From the NCBI RefSeq assembly GCF_030643825.1, contig NZ_CP101717.1, positions 2,687,673 through 2,751,672 on the forward strand: a stretch of DNA of 64,000 nt, in the 5' to 3' direction. The notes below the pieces were generated by a model. The model made no database searches, was not told where the DNA came from, and saw only the letters and a program-made list of their open reading frames with translations. Positions 27,304 through 35,728 of the stretch are shown here, in pieces (positions within the stretch are counted from its first letter, which is position 1; each line of letters begins with the position of its first letter). The DNA comes from Salinispirillum sp. LH 10-3-1 (GTDB lineage: Bacteria; Pseudomonadota; Gammaproteobacteria; Pseudomonadales; Natronospirillaceae). A program made the position numbers and the translations under genes.

Positions 27304-28998
27304 ATGACACGCACCGACTTAACAGCCACCGCTAAGCGCTGGGTTCCGGCCCTTGAATGGCTACCCAACTATCGTAAAACAGACCTGCGTGGCGATCTGA
27401 TCGCCGGCATTACCGTGGCCATGATGCTGATTCCGCAAGCCATGTCCTATGCTCTGCTCGCTGGCCTGCCACCTTATATCGGCTTATACGCCGCTGTACT
27501 GCCCTTGCTGGTCTATGCATTTTTTGGCACCTCTCGTCAGCTTGCTGTGGGCCCTGTGGCCATGGTTGCCTTGCTGGTCGCCAGCGGCGTATCGGGCCTA
27601 GCAGAACTGGGCTCCGAGCGCTATATTGCGCTCGCCATCGGCTTATCCTTATTAGTCGGCATCATGCAGTTCGGCATGGGGGTGTTTCGTCTCGGTTTTC
27701 TGACCAACTTTATGTCACACCCGGTCATATCGGGCTTCACCAGTGCCGCCGCGCTGATCATCGGCTTCAGCCAGCTGAAGCATATTGTTGGCTTGCAGCT
27801 GCCTAACACCGAGAACATCGCACTGACCTTCTGGAACACCATTACGCAGTGGACAGACATCAATCCGATGGCTCTGACTATCGGTTTAGGGGGTATCGTT
27901 CTGCTGCTGATCATTCGCCGCATCAACCCTATGCTGCCCGGCGCTATGATCGCCGTGGTGTTGTCGACGGTGATTGTCTGGTTGTTTGATTTAGACGTTA
28001 ACGCCGGACTGTCGGTGGTCGGTGCTGTACCTGCTGGTTTCCCTGAATTGTCCGCCCCGGATGTCTCTCTTGGTGATCTGCGGGATCTTCTGCCCATTGC
28101 GTTAACCATTGCGTTTGTTGGCTTTATAGAAAGCATTGCCGTGGCGAAAAAGATCGCCCAAGAGAAAGGCTATGAAGTAGATCCCAACAAAGAACTGGTG
28201 GGCCTTGGTTTAGCGAATATCGTCGGGGCGTTCTCCAAAGCCATGCCAGTAACCGGCGGCTTTAGTCGTACCGCCGTGAACAAGAACGCCGGGGCTAACA
28301 CAGGCCTGGCATCAATGATCACTGCTGTATTGATTGGCATTTCGTTGCTGTTGTTCACCCCCCTGTTTTACTACATTCCGAACGCTATTCTGGGTTCGGT
28401 CATCATGGTGGCGGTATTTGGGCTGATCGATACGCACGAAGTGAAGCATCTTTGGCAAGTAAAACGCGATGACCTCGCCATGCTGGGCGTAACCTTTGCG
28501 GCCACCCTGGTATTGGGCGTGAAAACGGGGATCTTCCTCGCCGTCGGCCTGTCGATGCTGTGGTTTGTGGTCAAAACGACCCGCCCACACTACGCCATTT
28601 TGGGTCGCTTACCCGGCACCATGGTGTATCGCAATATTGAGCGACGTGCCGACGCTGAAACAACACCTGGCGTACTGGCGTTGCGCTTCGATGCGCAGTT
28701 TTACTATGGCAACGTCACCTTCTTAAAAGACACTTTAAAGAAAGCCGAAGCCAATATGACAACACCCCTGCGCGCTGTGGTGTTAGATGCGAGTGCAGTG
28801 AATCAACTGGATTCTTCAGCGGATACCGCACTGCATGAACTGCTGCAAGATTACCGCAACCGTGGCATTCAACTGCTCTTCGCCAGCGTTAAAGGGCCAG
28901 TAATGGATGTCATGCAGCGCAGCGGTTTTGCTGAAAAGTTGGGGCAGGAGAACTTTTATTTAACCACGCATGAGGCAGTGGAAGCAGCCAGTGACTGA
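27304..28998 (+). CDS. SulP-family anion transporter with STAS domain
   Basis: 564 residues. Membrane part with 10-14 helices begins DLRGDLIAGITVAMMLIPQAMSYALLAGLPPYIGLYAAVLP, the SulP signature. It continues with GTSRQLAVGPVAMVALL, ITSAAAL-like TSAAALIIGFSQ and PVTGGFSRTAVN. Cytoplasmic STAS domain is about residues 445-560 (LRFDAQFYYGN, VVLDASAVNQLDSSADTAL). Exchanges sulfate, bicarbonate or other anions. Strong SD GGAGG. With the carbonic-anhydrase-like gene upstream it may be a CO2/bicarbonate uptake pair, as known for other SulP-CA couples. Confidence 0.9.
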   Translation: MTRTDLTATAKRWVPALEWLPNYRKTDLRGDLIAGITVAMMLIPQAMSYALLAGLPPYIGLYAAVLPLLVYAFFGTSRQLAVGPVAMVALLVASGVSGLAELGSERYIALAIGLSLLVGIMQFGMGVFRLGFLTNFMSHPVISGFTSAAALIIGFSQLKHIVGLQLPNTENIALTFWNTITQWTDINPMALTIGLGGIVLLLIIRRINPMLPGAMIAVVLSTVIVWLFDLDVNAGLSVVGAVPAGFPELSAPDVSLGDLRDLLPIALTIAFVGFIESIAVAKKIAQEKGYEVDPNKELVGLGLANIVGAFSKAMPVTGGFSRTAVNKNAGANTGLASMITAVLIGISLLLFTPLFYYIPNAILGSVIMVAVFGLIDTHEVKHLWQVKRDDLAMLGVTFAATLVLGVKTGIFLAVGLSMLWFVVKTTRPHYAILGRLPGTMVYRNIERRADAETTPGVLALRFDAQFYYGNVTFLKDTLKKAEANMTTPLRAVVLDASAVNQLDSSADTALHELLQDYRNRGIQLLFASVKGPVMDVMQRSGFAEKLGQENFYLTTHEAVEAASD

Positions 28999-29005
28999 TA
29001 ACAAC

Positions 29006-29119
29006 GTGGGAGGCCAGCCCTCTGGCCGAATGGTTCGCTCGCGGCGGGTATGAATACCCGCCCCACAACGGCGCAACCAACCGATTGAAGTGCGTGTAGG
29101 GCGGATGTTTACACCCGCC
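29006..29119. repeat. Mixed REP-like repeats after the SulP gene
   Basis: Family A unit GTGGGAG + GCCAGCCCTCTGGCC + GAA at 29006-29030, family B GGCGGGTATGAATACCCGCC at 29042-29066, and a degenerate family B copy at 29096-29119. Shows both families side by side in one intergenic region. Confidence 0.75.
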
Positions 29120-29125
29120 GCAAAT

Positions 29126-29142
29126 TGAAACAACAATGAAAC
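29126..29142. promoter_or_regulatory. TGAAAC direct repeat
   Basis: TGAAAC at 29126-29131 and 29137-29142 (11-bp period), just upstream of the YeeE promoter. The same hexamer makes up the candidate activator site at 26357-26382, suggesting one regulator for both units. Confidence 0.35.
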
Positions 29143-29152
29143 AAAAAACCGG

Positions 29153-29180
29153 TTGATTTTTACCTCTACAAAGGTATAGT
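29153..29180 (+). promoter_or_regulatory. Sigma-70-type promoter of the YeeE/YedE pair
   Basis: TTGATT (29153-29158), 16-bp spacer, TATAGT (29175-29180). An inverted repeat TACCT-N6-AGGTA (29161-29176) covers the spacer and the start of the -10 and could be a repressor site. Confidence 0.6.
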
Positions 29181-29220
29181 CTGCCTCACTACTTTAGCAA
29201 TTACTAATAAAGAGGTTCCT

Positions 29221-29661
29221 ATGGAAATAGTTAACTTTACACCCATCTCCGCCTTCATCGGTGGCGGCCTGATCGGCTTGTCAGCCGCCATGCTGTTGCT
29301 CATGAAGGGCCGCATTGCCGGTATCTCTGGCATCGTTGGTGGCGTCATCTACCCTGAAAAAGGCGATATGGACTGGCGGATCGTATTCGTCATTGGCCTA
29401 ATTATCGGTGGTTTTATCTACCAATGGCTCGGCCTTGGCGTTGGCGTTGAGCACATCGTACCCGTAGTCAGTACGCCATGGTTGATCGTTGCAGGCCTGC
29501 TGGTCGGCGTCGGCACCACCATCGGCACCGGCTGCACCAGTGGTCACGGTATCTGTGGTTTGGCGCGTCGTAGCCCACGTTCCTTAGTGGCCACGCTCAG
29601 CTTTATGATTGCCGGCTTTGCCATCGTTTACGTTATTCGTCACCTGATTGGAGGTTTGTAA
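29221..29661 (+). CDS. YeeE/YedE-family sulfur-compound transporter, first half
   Basis: 146 residues, four hydrophobic segments. Characteristic GTTIGTGCTSGHGICGLARRSPRS with the conserved Cys that handles thiosulfate or persulfide in YeeE-type channels, and a GGxxGLSAAxLLLxxGRIAGISG N-terminal repeat. Short YeeE/YedE proteins work as a pair, here with the gene that starts one base after its stop. SD AGAGG. Probably imports thiosulfate or related reduced sulfur across the inner membrane. Confidence 0.88.
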   Translation: MEIVNFTPISAFIGGGLIGLSAAMLLLMKGRIAGISGIVGGVIYPEKGDMDWRIVFVIGLIIGGFIYQWLGLGVGVEHIVPVVSTPWLIVAGLLVGVGTTIGTGCTSGHGICGLARRSPRSLVATLSFMIAGFAIVYVIRHLIGGL

Positions 29662-29662
29662 C

Positions 29663-30136
29663 ATGCAAAATACAGCTCGTTTAGGCGTTGCCCTCTTCGC
29701 CGGTATTTTATTTGGCTTCGGCCTGTCCGTCGCGCAGATGATTGACCCAGCCAAGGTCGTCAACTTTTTAGATGTGTTCGGTACTTGGGACCCATCACTC
29801 GCCTTCGTAATGGGCGGCGGCTTGTTGGTAAACGCCATTGCAACACCGTTAATCATGCGTCGCGCCAAGCCGGTATTCGCGGAGATCTTCCGTGTACCCA
29901 CGAAAGCCGATGTCGATAAACGTATTGTGATCGGTGGTTTGTTGTTTGGTGCTGGCTGGGGTATCGCGGGCTACTGCCCAGGTCCGATGCTCACATCATT
30001 GAGCTTCGCAGATGGTGCTATTCTGACCATTGTAGCGGCCTATGTGGTGGGTACCTTTGCAGCGAAGTGGGGCCTAGCACAGCACGAAAAGCGGATGCAT
30101 TTGAAGCATGCAGCGGATGAAGCCTGCGTGGGCTGA
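29663..30136 (+). CDS. YeeE/YedE-family (DUF6691) transporter, second half
   Basis: 157 residues from ATG 29663, which has GGAGG 8 nt upstream. Four hydrophobic segments and the family motifs LFGFGLSVAQMIDPAKVVNFLDVFGTWDPSLAFVMGG and LLFGAGWGIAGYCPGPMLTSL, with the conserved Cys in GYCPGP. Partner of the preceding gene; the two together match the size of a full-length YeeE. Followed by a family A repeat cluster. Confidence 0.88.
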   Translation: MQNTARLGVALFAGILFGFGLSVAQMIDPAKVVNFLDVFGTWDPSLAFVMGGGLLVNAIATPLIMRRAKPVFAEIFRVPTKADVDKRIVIGGLLFGAGWGIAGYCPGPMLTSLSFADGAILTIVAAYVVGTFAAKWGLAQHEKRMHLKHAADEACVG

Positions 30137-30220
30137 TGCACACCTAAAAACTACTACGCTTGCTCTGCCTGCGTTAAAACTGGGTTCGAGATGCTCACTG
30201 ACTTGCACTAACCCTTACCC

Positions 30221-30307
30221 GTAGGAGCGCAGCCCTCTGCGCGAACCATTCGACCAGAGGGCTGGCCTCCTACGAACAAACCTTCGGCCAGAGGGCTGGC
30301 CTCCTAC
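30221..30307. repeat. REP-like family A cluster (three units)
   Basis: GTAGGAG + CGCAGCCCTCTGCGC + GAA at 30221, then two inverted units at 30249-30273 and 30283-30307 ending CTCCTAC. Lies between convergent genes, ending 3 bp before the stop of the FMN-binding protein. Confidence 0.8.
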
Positions 30308-30310
30308 GTT

Positions 30311-31489
30311 TTACTGCGCTTCTTCCAAGATCTGCTCGGCCAAGGCGCGGAAATTATTGTACGAACTGGTCGCACCGCTGAACGCATCCAAGGCTTCAGT
30401 ATCACCGGTCGCAATCAACTGCTGCACATACCCTGGAAAACTCGACAACTGTGATACGCCATTCGGCATGGCATTGCGCCAGCGCGCCGCGTAACCGTAA
30501 TCACGTAATTTGCTATTGGTGACTGCGCCTTCTTCATTGCGCTGCACTTCATCGTAATGCGCAGCAATCACTCGGCCATCCAATATTGTTACTTCCAACA
30601 AGGCAATCCAGCCACGGCCATCAGGGGCGCTTTCAGCGTAATAAGAACCATCCCGATAATCCGACCGTGCATCAAAACCCACAGCCTGTAATGGCGTATC
30701 CAGCCATGCATCGGCCAAGGCCAACGCGGCCACTTCCGTAAAGCTGTTGTAGCTCGATGTTGCACCACTGATGACGTCCAACTGGTCAGGATGGCTTTGA
30801 ATCATCAACTGACGAGCATACGCCGGATAAGACGACAACTGAGAAACACCGTTAGGCACGGCATTGCGCCAACGCGCAGCGTAGCCGTAGTCACGCAATT
30901 TGCTGTTGGTCACAGCGCCTTCTTCATTGCGCTGCACTTCGTCGTAATGCACCGCTTGAATACGGCCATTGTGCACCGTTATTTCGATCATGGCGATCCA
31001 ACCACGCCCATCAGGCGCCAGTTCAGCATAGTAAGAACCGTCTTGCAGCAACGCTTGGTCAGGCGCACCGGCGACTGCGGGTCTAGACACCTGCTGCCGT
31101 GCTGGTGCGGTGACTACCGGCTCGTCGATAATCTCAGCACCTTCAAGCACACCAATTTGGTAGTTCGCTAACATGGCCGCTGCACCAGCGCTGTGGCCAC
31201 GGCCACCGCCAATGGCATCCCAAGCTTCGGTCGACTCCTTACCGCACCAAGCCACAATCACGCGCTCTGGTGTTGGGTGATTCGGGATGTAAGCCGTGAT
31301 GTCATACACCCGGCCGTTGATCTCTTTCCAGCAGCTCTCTGCCGAATCATTTTGCGCCAATTCGCTGGCCGAAATAACACGTTGGCCACTGGCTGACGCG
31401 CCGGCATCCGGGTTGAGTGTGTTCACCAATAACAAGGTGGCCACGGTCGCCACAAAGGCGATGAATAAGGTATAGGCTATTTTGTTCAT
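30311..31489 (-). CDS. Cytochrome b5-like domain fused to two FMN-binding domains
   Basis: 392 residues. N-terminal membrane anchor or signal (about 5-24), then a cytochrome b5-like haem domain (about 38-118: SCWKEINGRVYDITAYIPNHPTPER with His ligand, and GHSAGAA with the second). Two near-identical FMN-binding domains follow (about 150-265 and 285-390), each with DGSYYAE..PDGRGWIA and a SGATSSYN(S/N)F motif, where Thr receives FMN from ApbE. The repeats share long identical segments, so the duplication is recent or under conversion. ATGA overlap with the upstream oxidoreductase indicates a joint periplasmic or membrane electron chain: NAD(P)H reductase, haem, covalent flavins. Confidence 0.85.
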   Translation of the reverse strand: MNKIAYTLFIAFVATVATLLLVNTLNPDAGASASGQRVISASELAQNDSAESCWKEINGRVYDITAYIPNHPTPERVIVAWCGKESTEAWDAIGGGRGHSAGAAAMLANYQIGVLEGAEIIDEPVVTAPARQQVSRPAVAGAPDQALLQDGSYYAELAPDGRGWIAMIEITVHNGRIQAVHYDEVQRNEEGAVTNSKLRDYGYAARWRNAVPNGVSQLSSYPAYARQLMIQSHPDQLDVISGATSSYNSFTEVAALALADAWLDTPLQAVGFDARSDYRDGSYYAESAPDGRGWIALLEVTILDGRVIAAHYDEVQRNEEGAVTNSKLRDYGYAARWRNAMPNGVSQLSSFPGYVQQLIATGDTEALDAFSGATSSYNNFRALAEQILEEAQ

Positions 31490-32793
31490 AGGAAGTCAAA
31501 CGCCTCGCTGTGTATACGTGAAGAAGGAATACCCAAGCCTTTGAAGACTTGGCGCAAATGATGGATCATCGCCGGCGGACCGCACATATAGATTTCCCGC
31601 TCGGCAAAATCGGGGCAGTGCTCCCGCAAAAACGCCTCATTGATCGGCCCTTCTTTGCGGTAATAATGCGCTGTTACATCCAGACCATCGACCTGCTGAC
31701 CCAGCGTCATCAACTCATCAAGGTAATAGGCACGCTGGTCATCGTTGGCCAAATAAAACAGGTGCGCGCTCACTTCACCCTGACGGTTTTGCACATCCCT
31801 CGCGCCACTGACAAACGGCGTAATGCCAATACCACCCGCCAACCACAGCTGTTTACGCTGCGGCTCCACGCGCTCATAGAAGTCGCCATAAGGGCCTTCC
31901 ACATACACCTGACTGCCCACCGCAACGGTTTGAATGGCTGAACTCGCATCACCCAACGCCTTAATGCCGACCTTCAGGTATTCATCTGACGGGGCCGAAG
32001 AGATCGTGTACGGATGCTCCTCGTTGCGTCCTGCACTCAAGTTGCTGTCCAGTGGCGTTAAATAAATAAACTGACCGGCTTCATACGCCATGGTTTTATC
32101 CACGGGCTTTAAGCTGATTTCCACCACACCGCGCACCAAGGTATCGACCTTGGCGACTTCATAGCGGTAACGACCAAGGCTGGGCGACAGCACCTTACGC
32201 CACACAATGGCACCAATGGCGAACACCGCCATCAACCACCACACCAACGTTTCGGCAGCAATGGGAATGGCGTGCAGAAGCGCCAAGATGACAGCAGGTG
32301 CTGAGAACAAATGCAGCCTCTTCCAACGCTGATAGTGAATGCGCCCCACGAAGCCGAAGGTCGGCCCAAGGAAGATCACCATGCACACCAGCGCCAGCCA
32401 GCCAGCCCAAATCGGCCACTCGGCCAACGGCGGGAATATCCGCAAAATGGCCGCATCAATGGAGAACGGCAACGCCGCATAAGCCAGTAAGATAACGTGC
32501 AACAGCACCAGCACAAAACCGGCAAAGCCGAAGAAACGGTGCACCACCCACAGACGGGCCAAACCGCCGAACCAACGGTCGTAATGTGGCAGGCGAATAC
32601 TCATCATGGCGGCCAGCAACATCATCGCCAACCCCAGTATGCCCGTCAGGCGCCCGGTCAGCGTCAGCCACCCCACCGCACTGTCGTTAAAAGCGCCAAG
32701 CAGGCGTGGCATGGCTACCAGCAAAGGCAGCAGCAGGAAGATCAGCAACAGAATGTCGCCGGGTTTGAAGCGGGCTTTTAGCCAGGTCGTCAT
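31486..32793 (-). CDS. Ferric-reductase-like membrane flavo-oxidoreductase
   Basis: 435 residues. About six N-terminal helices with haem-binding His pairs (HRFFGFAGFVLVLLHVILL and KRLHLFSAPAVILALLHAI), as in ferric reductase-like/NOX membrane domains. Then an FAD domain (GQFIYLTPL, HPYTISSAP) and an NAD(P)H domain (LWLAGGIGITPFVSGAR, MCGPPAMIHHL, HSEAFDFL). Moves electrons from cytosolic NAD(P)H across the membrane. Translationally coupled to the cytochrome b5/FMN protein, which is probably its acceptor. Confidence 0.88.
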   Translation of the reverse strand: MTTWLKARFKPGDILLLIFLLLPLLVAMPRLLGAFNDSAVGWLTLTGRLTGILGLAMMLLAAMMSIRLPHYDRWFGGLARLWVVHRFFGFAGFVLVLLHVILLAYAALPFSIDAAILRIFPPLAEWPIWAGWLALVCMVIFLGPTFGFVGRIHYQRWKRLHLFSAPAVILALLHAIPIAAETLVWWLMAVFAIGAIVWRKVLSPSLGRYRYEVAKVDTLVRGVVEISLKPVDKTMAYEAGQFIYLTPLDSNLSAGRNEEHPYTISSAPSDEYLKVGIKALGDASSAIQTVAVGSQVYVEGPYGDFYERVEPQRKQLWLAGGIGITPFVSGARDVQNRQGEVSAHLFYLANDDQRAYYLDELMTLGQQVDGLDVTAHYYRKEGPINEAFLREHCPDFAEREIYMCGPPAMIHHLRQVFKGLGIPSSRIHSEAFDFL

Positions 32794-32888
32794 GAGTCCA
32801 TCCTTTTTATGAATTCAAGGTGAAACGTACTGCAGCATCAATAGTCACTGTGGCACGCCAGCTGCCCACTGACAACTCCCTCTAAGGC

Positions 32889-33185
32889 TTATTGGACAGA
32901 AGCTTGACCCGTGTCAATCATTGGCGGCACACCGGTGTCGCGTTCCCACATCTCCAGCAAATTCAGCGCCTCGATGCGGTTGTCGCCGCACACGTCGGCG
33001 TCGGCCATGAAGCCACTGCAGACTTTGGGCCGCTCAGGCTGACCAAAGATCGCACAACGTAGATCCGGCAGTAATTGCACACAGGGCACACCGGCCGGCT
33101 TGCCGTGCGGCATGCCCGGTATGGGGCTGGAAATGGATGGCGCGATACAACACGCACCGCAGCCTTCTCGGCAGATCATTTTCAT
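32889..33185 (-). CDS. YkgJ-family cysteine-cluster protein
   Basis: 98 residues with the metal-binding pattern CREGCGACC near the N-terminus, then CVQL, CAIF, and [15 protein letters not shown]. This is the YkgJ/CxxCxxCC family, presumed Zn or Fe-S binding, function unknown. On the same strand upstream of the ferric-reductase-like gene (95-bp gap), so possibly in one transcript. Confidence 0.85.
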   Translation of the reverse strand: MKMICREGCGACCIAPSISSPIPGMPHGKPAGVPCVQLLPDLRCAIFGQPERPKVCSGFMADADVCGDNRIEALNLLEMWERDTGVPPMIDTGQASVQ

Positions 33186-33257
33186 GGATTGATATATCTC
33201 TTCGTAGAGCGGGGGGCTTTGCAGTAATAGAGCACCCGCCGAGCATCACGGCTACCT

Positions 33258-33281
33258 GGCGGGTATAAATACCCGCCCTAC
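33258..33281. repeat. REP-like repeat, family B
   Basis: GGCGGGTATAAATACCCGCC followed by CTAC, a canonical copy between the divergent YkgJ and hydrolase genes. Confidence 0.7.
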
Positions 33282-33360
33282 CCGCTGGGCGGTTCTTTTT
33301 ACCCCGCACAACCGATATTATGCGCACTACGCGCATTTAAAAGAAGTGAATTGCACACCT

Positions 33361-34122
33361 ATGAAATTGCATCACCGAATCCAGGGCGACGGCGCCCCCG
33401 TCATCATCATTCACGGTTTGTTTGGCGACGGTCTAAACTGGGGCGGTGTGAGCCGTATTCTAAAAGACAGCTACCGACTGATACTGCCCGACATGCGCAA
33501 CCACGGCCGCTCCGCACACGACGACGACATCACCTACCCCACCATGGCGCAAGACGTGGTGGAGCTGATGGACGAACTGGACGTACCCAGCGCGCACATC
33601 GTCGGCCACTCCATGGGTGGCAAAATTGCTATGACGCTCGCCCTGCAACACCCTGAGCGCGTGCAAAGCCTGACCGTCGTCGACATCGCGCCCAAAGCCT
33701 ACCCGGTGCGCCACCGCGATGTATTTGCCGGACTCAAAGCCGTGGCCGACGCACACCCTGAGAGCCGCCACGACGCTGAAGAACTACTGACGGAGCACAT
33801 TCAAACCACGGACGTGCGGACCTTTATATTGAAGAATTTGGAGCGCACCGACGACGGATTCGCCTGGCGTATTAACTGGCACGCACTGTACGAGCATTAT
33901 CAAGACTTGGCCGACTTCCCAATTACCGAAGGCCAATACACCGGCCCGACGCAGTTTTTGGTGGGTGAGCTGTCGGATTACGTGACCAAAGAGGACCAAC
34001 CGACCATTTCTCGGCTGTTCCCACAAGCAACAGGCCGCGTGGTCGGAGGCACCGGGCACTGGCTGCACGCCGAGAAGCCGGAGTTGGTAGCACGGTGGAT
34101 AGACGGTTTGATTCACGGATGA
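33361..34122 (+). CDS. Alpha/beta-hydrolase, YbfF-like esterase
   Basis: 253 residues from ATG 33361; a GTG at 33346 is an alternative start. Oxyanion region IIHGLFGDGLNWGG, conserved LPDMRNHGRS, nucleophile elbow GHSMGGK, acid in VDIAPKAYP region, and the terminal GGTGHWLHAEKPELV with the catalytic His. Order and length match E. coli YbfF, an acyl-CoA/ester thioesterase. Substrate not determinable. Monocistronic. Confidence 0.88.
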   Translation: MKLHHRIQGDGAPVIIIHGLFGDGLNWGGVSRILKDSYRLILPDMRNHGRSAHDDDITYPTMAQDVVELMDELDVPSAHIVGHSMGGKIAMTLALQHPERVQSLTVVDIAPKAYPVRHRDVFAGLKAVADAHPESRHDAEELLTEHIQTTDVRTFILKNLERTDDGFAWRINWHALYEHYQDLADFPITEGQYTGPTQFLVGELSDYVTKEDQPTISRLFPQATGRVVGGTGHWLHAEKPELVARWIDGLIHG

Positions 34123-34262
34123 ACGCGCAGCGTCATCCGCCACAACCATACCCCATTTTTTGTAATTACCCTGTAAAGTGCCGATAAGACTTGGTATGCT
34201 CAACCCAGTCCAAATCACTTTGGATGTTTACATTCGTAATTGGAATATGAAAAGGAACGAAC

Positions 34263-34559
34263 ATGAAAAAATCGATCGCTGCACTGGCAGCGGTAGCTCT
34301 GCTGTCAGGCTGTGCTACCGTCACCATGACGCCTGACGGCGCACCCAAAACGACTTCAACTCCTACTTATGAAGAAACACAGAACTTTTTCTTGTGGGGC
34401 CTGACGCCTGACAAGCAAACGGTTGATGTGGTTGAAATTTGTGGTGATGCTGATGTACGTCAGCTGCAAACTCAAGATACCTTTATGAACGGTCTGCTGG
34501 GCGCAATCACCTTTGGTATCTATGCGCCACGTACGGCGCGCGTTTGGTGTGAGGAGTAA
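34263..34559 (+). CDS. Bor-family small lipoprotein
   Basis: 98 residues. Lipobox LLSGC at residues 13-17. The mature part matches the lambda Bor/Iss family: YEETQNFFLWGL, DVVEICG, QTQDTFMNGLLGAITFGIYAPRTARVWC. Bor-type proteins are outer-membrane lipoproteins; in phage lambda Bor raises serum resistance. Here it is probably a chromosomal envelope protein. Its stop overlaps the reading region of the next lipoprotein gene (TAATG). Confidence 0.8.
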   Translation: MKKSIAALAAVALLSGCATVTMTPDGAPKTTSTPTYEETQNFFLWGLTPDKQTVDVVEICGDADVRQLQTQDTFMNGLLGAITFGIYAPRTARVWCEE

Positions 34560-34564
34560 TGACT

Positions 34565-34873
34565 ATGAAACGGATTATTCAAGCCGCTGCTGCTGCAGCT
34601 GTAATCGGCCTGACTGGCTGCTCGACCATTGAGTTCCAGAACAGCAATGCTTCTGCAACCAACGAACAATACAACTACTGGCACCACAACGTGGCATTGT
34701 CTTTGTATGAGCTGTCTGAGCCCGTCAACCTGGACAACTGCAATAGCAACACCTGGAGTTCAGCGACTGTTGAAAAAGACCTGATCAAAGGTCTGGCTGG
34801 CTCAGTAGACAACTTTGTGATTTTTGTCGATGTTTGGGACCCTTGGTCAGTCGACCTGAAGTGCGGTAACTAA
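34565..34873 (+). CDS. Small lipoprotein paired with the Bor-like protein
   Basis: 102 residues from ATG 34565, which has GAGGAG 8 nt upstream; ATG 34559 overlaps the previous stop. Lipobox GLTGC. The mature part has NYWHHNVALSLYELSEPVNLDNC and a C-terminal Cys (DLKCGN), likely a disulfide. The pattern (Tyr-Trp-x-x-N near start, two Cys) is reminiscent of the Bor neighbour, but no family is recognised with certainty. Followed by an intrinsic terminator, so these two form a small operon. Confidence 0.75.
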   Translation: MKRIIQAAAAAAVIGLTGCSTIEFQNSNASATNEQYNYWHHNVALSLYELSEPVNLDNCNSNTWSSATVEKDLIKGLAGSVDNFVIFVDVWDPWSVDLKCGN

Positions 34874-34905
34874 TACAACATCTTTGAGGATTCCCCCTCA
34901 TAAGT

Positions 34906-34930
34906 AAGGCCCGCATTGCGGGCCTTTTTT
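34906..34930 (+). terminator. Intrinsic terminator of the lipoprotein operon
   Basis: Perfect 9-bp stem AAGGCCCGC / GCGGGCCTT, 3-nt loop, then a T run. Confidence 0.92.
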
Positions 34931-34987
34931 ATGCATTCGGACAGTCTAAGCTCACATGTCGACCGTAGTCGACATTCGGGTATGGCA

Positions 34988-35728
34988 CTAGAAATACAAA
35001 GAAAAACCAGCAACCAAATTAAACCTTGTACTTCTGCGCGCCACATCATCATCGAGATGCGTTTCACGATTCAGCAAGATAACTCTGGGTATAAAATTCA
35101 CCGAGAAATTAGGAGCAATGTAGTAACGACTTTCCACTCCCGCCATCAGAGCATACTGGCTATTCTCGTTGTATTCACTGCCGTCTGCATCATAGTCCTT
35201 ATAAGTATAAAACTCGACTTCACCATAAGGCTCTAGTCTAACCTTATCGTTCAATGCTGTTCGATAGAACACACGAGGCACTGCGGTAAAATGTAGCCGA
35301 TAATTGACTAGGTTGGCATCATCATCAATATTTGCTCCTCGACTAAGACCAACAGATAATGCCGCCCCTAACGAATCACTCAGCATATATTCAACTCGAG
35401 GAACAAGCGACCATGAGCGTGTTCTATTGGTGTAGTCGCCGTTAGCGTCAGTATCACCTTCTCCAAAGTAGCCTACAAAAAGCCCCACATTCACTTGCTC
35501 GTTCAGCTGATGCCGAGCCTCAAGCCTGATATTCAATCTGCGCTCTACATTTGTCGTTTCACCATCGACAGTGTCTGTAACATGGTTGATATTGAGATCC
35601 GTTAAACGGGTGCGTAACTCCCACTCACCGACTTGTGGTGAAAATTCCTGTGCCTGCGCACGGGAAGCGGCAAGCCTAAACACCTCGCCCACGCCCGCCG
35701 TCCCGATTATAAATATTGGATAGGCCAA
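34988..35728 (-). CDS. Predicted outer-membrane beta-barrel protein
   Basis: 246 residues. N-terminal hydrophobic stretch with an AQAQ-type cleavage region, then alternating amphipathic strands (ERRLNIRLEARHQL, NVGLFVGYFG, WSLVPRVEYML, YRLHFTAVPRVFYRTAL, YALMAGVESRYYI, RFNLVAGFSLYF) and a C-terminal Phe, the usual beta-barrel insertion signal. No known family recognised. Start overlaps the 3' end of the upstream lipoprotein gene by 22 bp, so the two are likely made together. About 8 or 10 strands are possible. Confidence 0.65.
   Translation of the reverse strand: MAYPIFIIGTAGVGEVFRLAASRAQAQEFSPQVGEWELRTRLTDLNINHVTDTVDGETTNVERRLNIRLEARHQLNEQVNVGLFVGYFGEGDTDANGDYTNRTRSWSLVPRVEYMLSDSLGAALSVGLSRGANIDDDANLVNYRLHFTAVPRVFYRTALNDKVRLEPYGEVEFYTYKDYDADGSEYNENSQYALMAGVESRYYIAPNFSVNFIPRVILLNRETHLDDDVARRSTRFNLVAGFSLYF

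Noticed and set aside
29161-29176. TACCT-N6-AGGTA as a full regulator site
   Set aside because: Arms of only 5 bp inside a promoter spacer. Mentioned with the promoter but not strong enough to stand alone.
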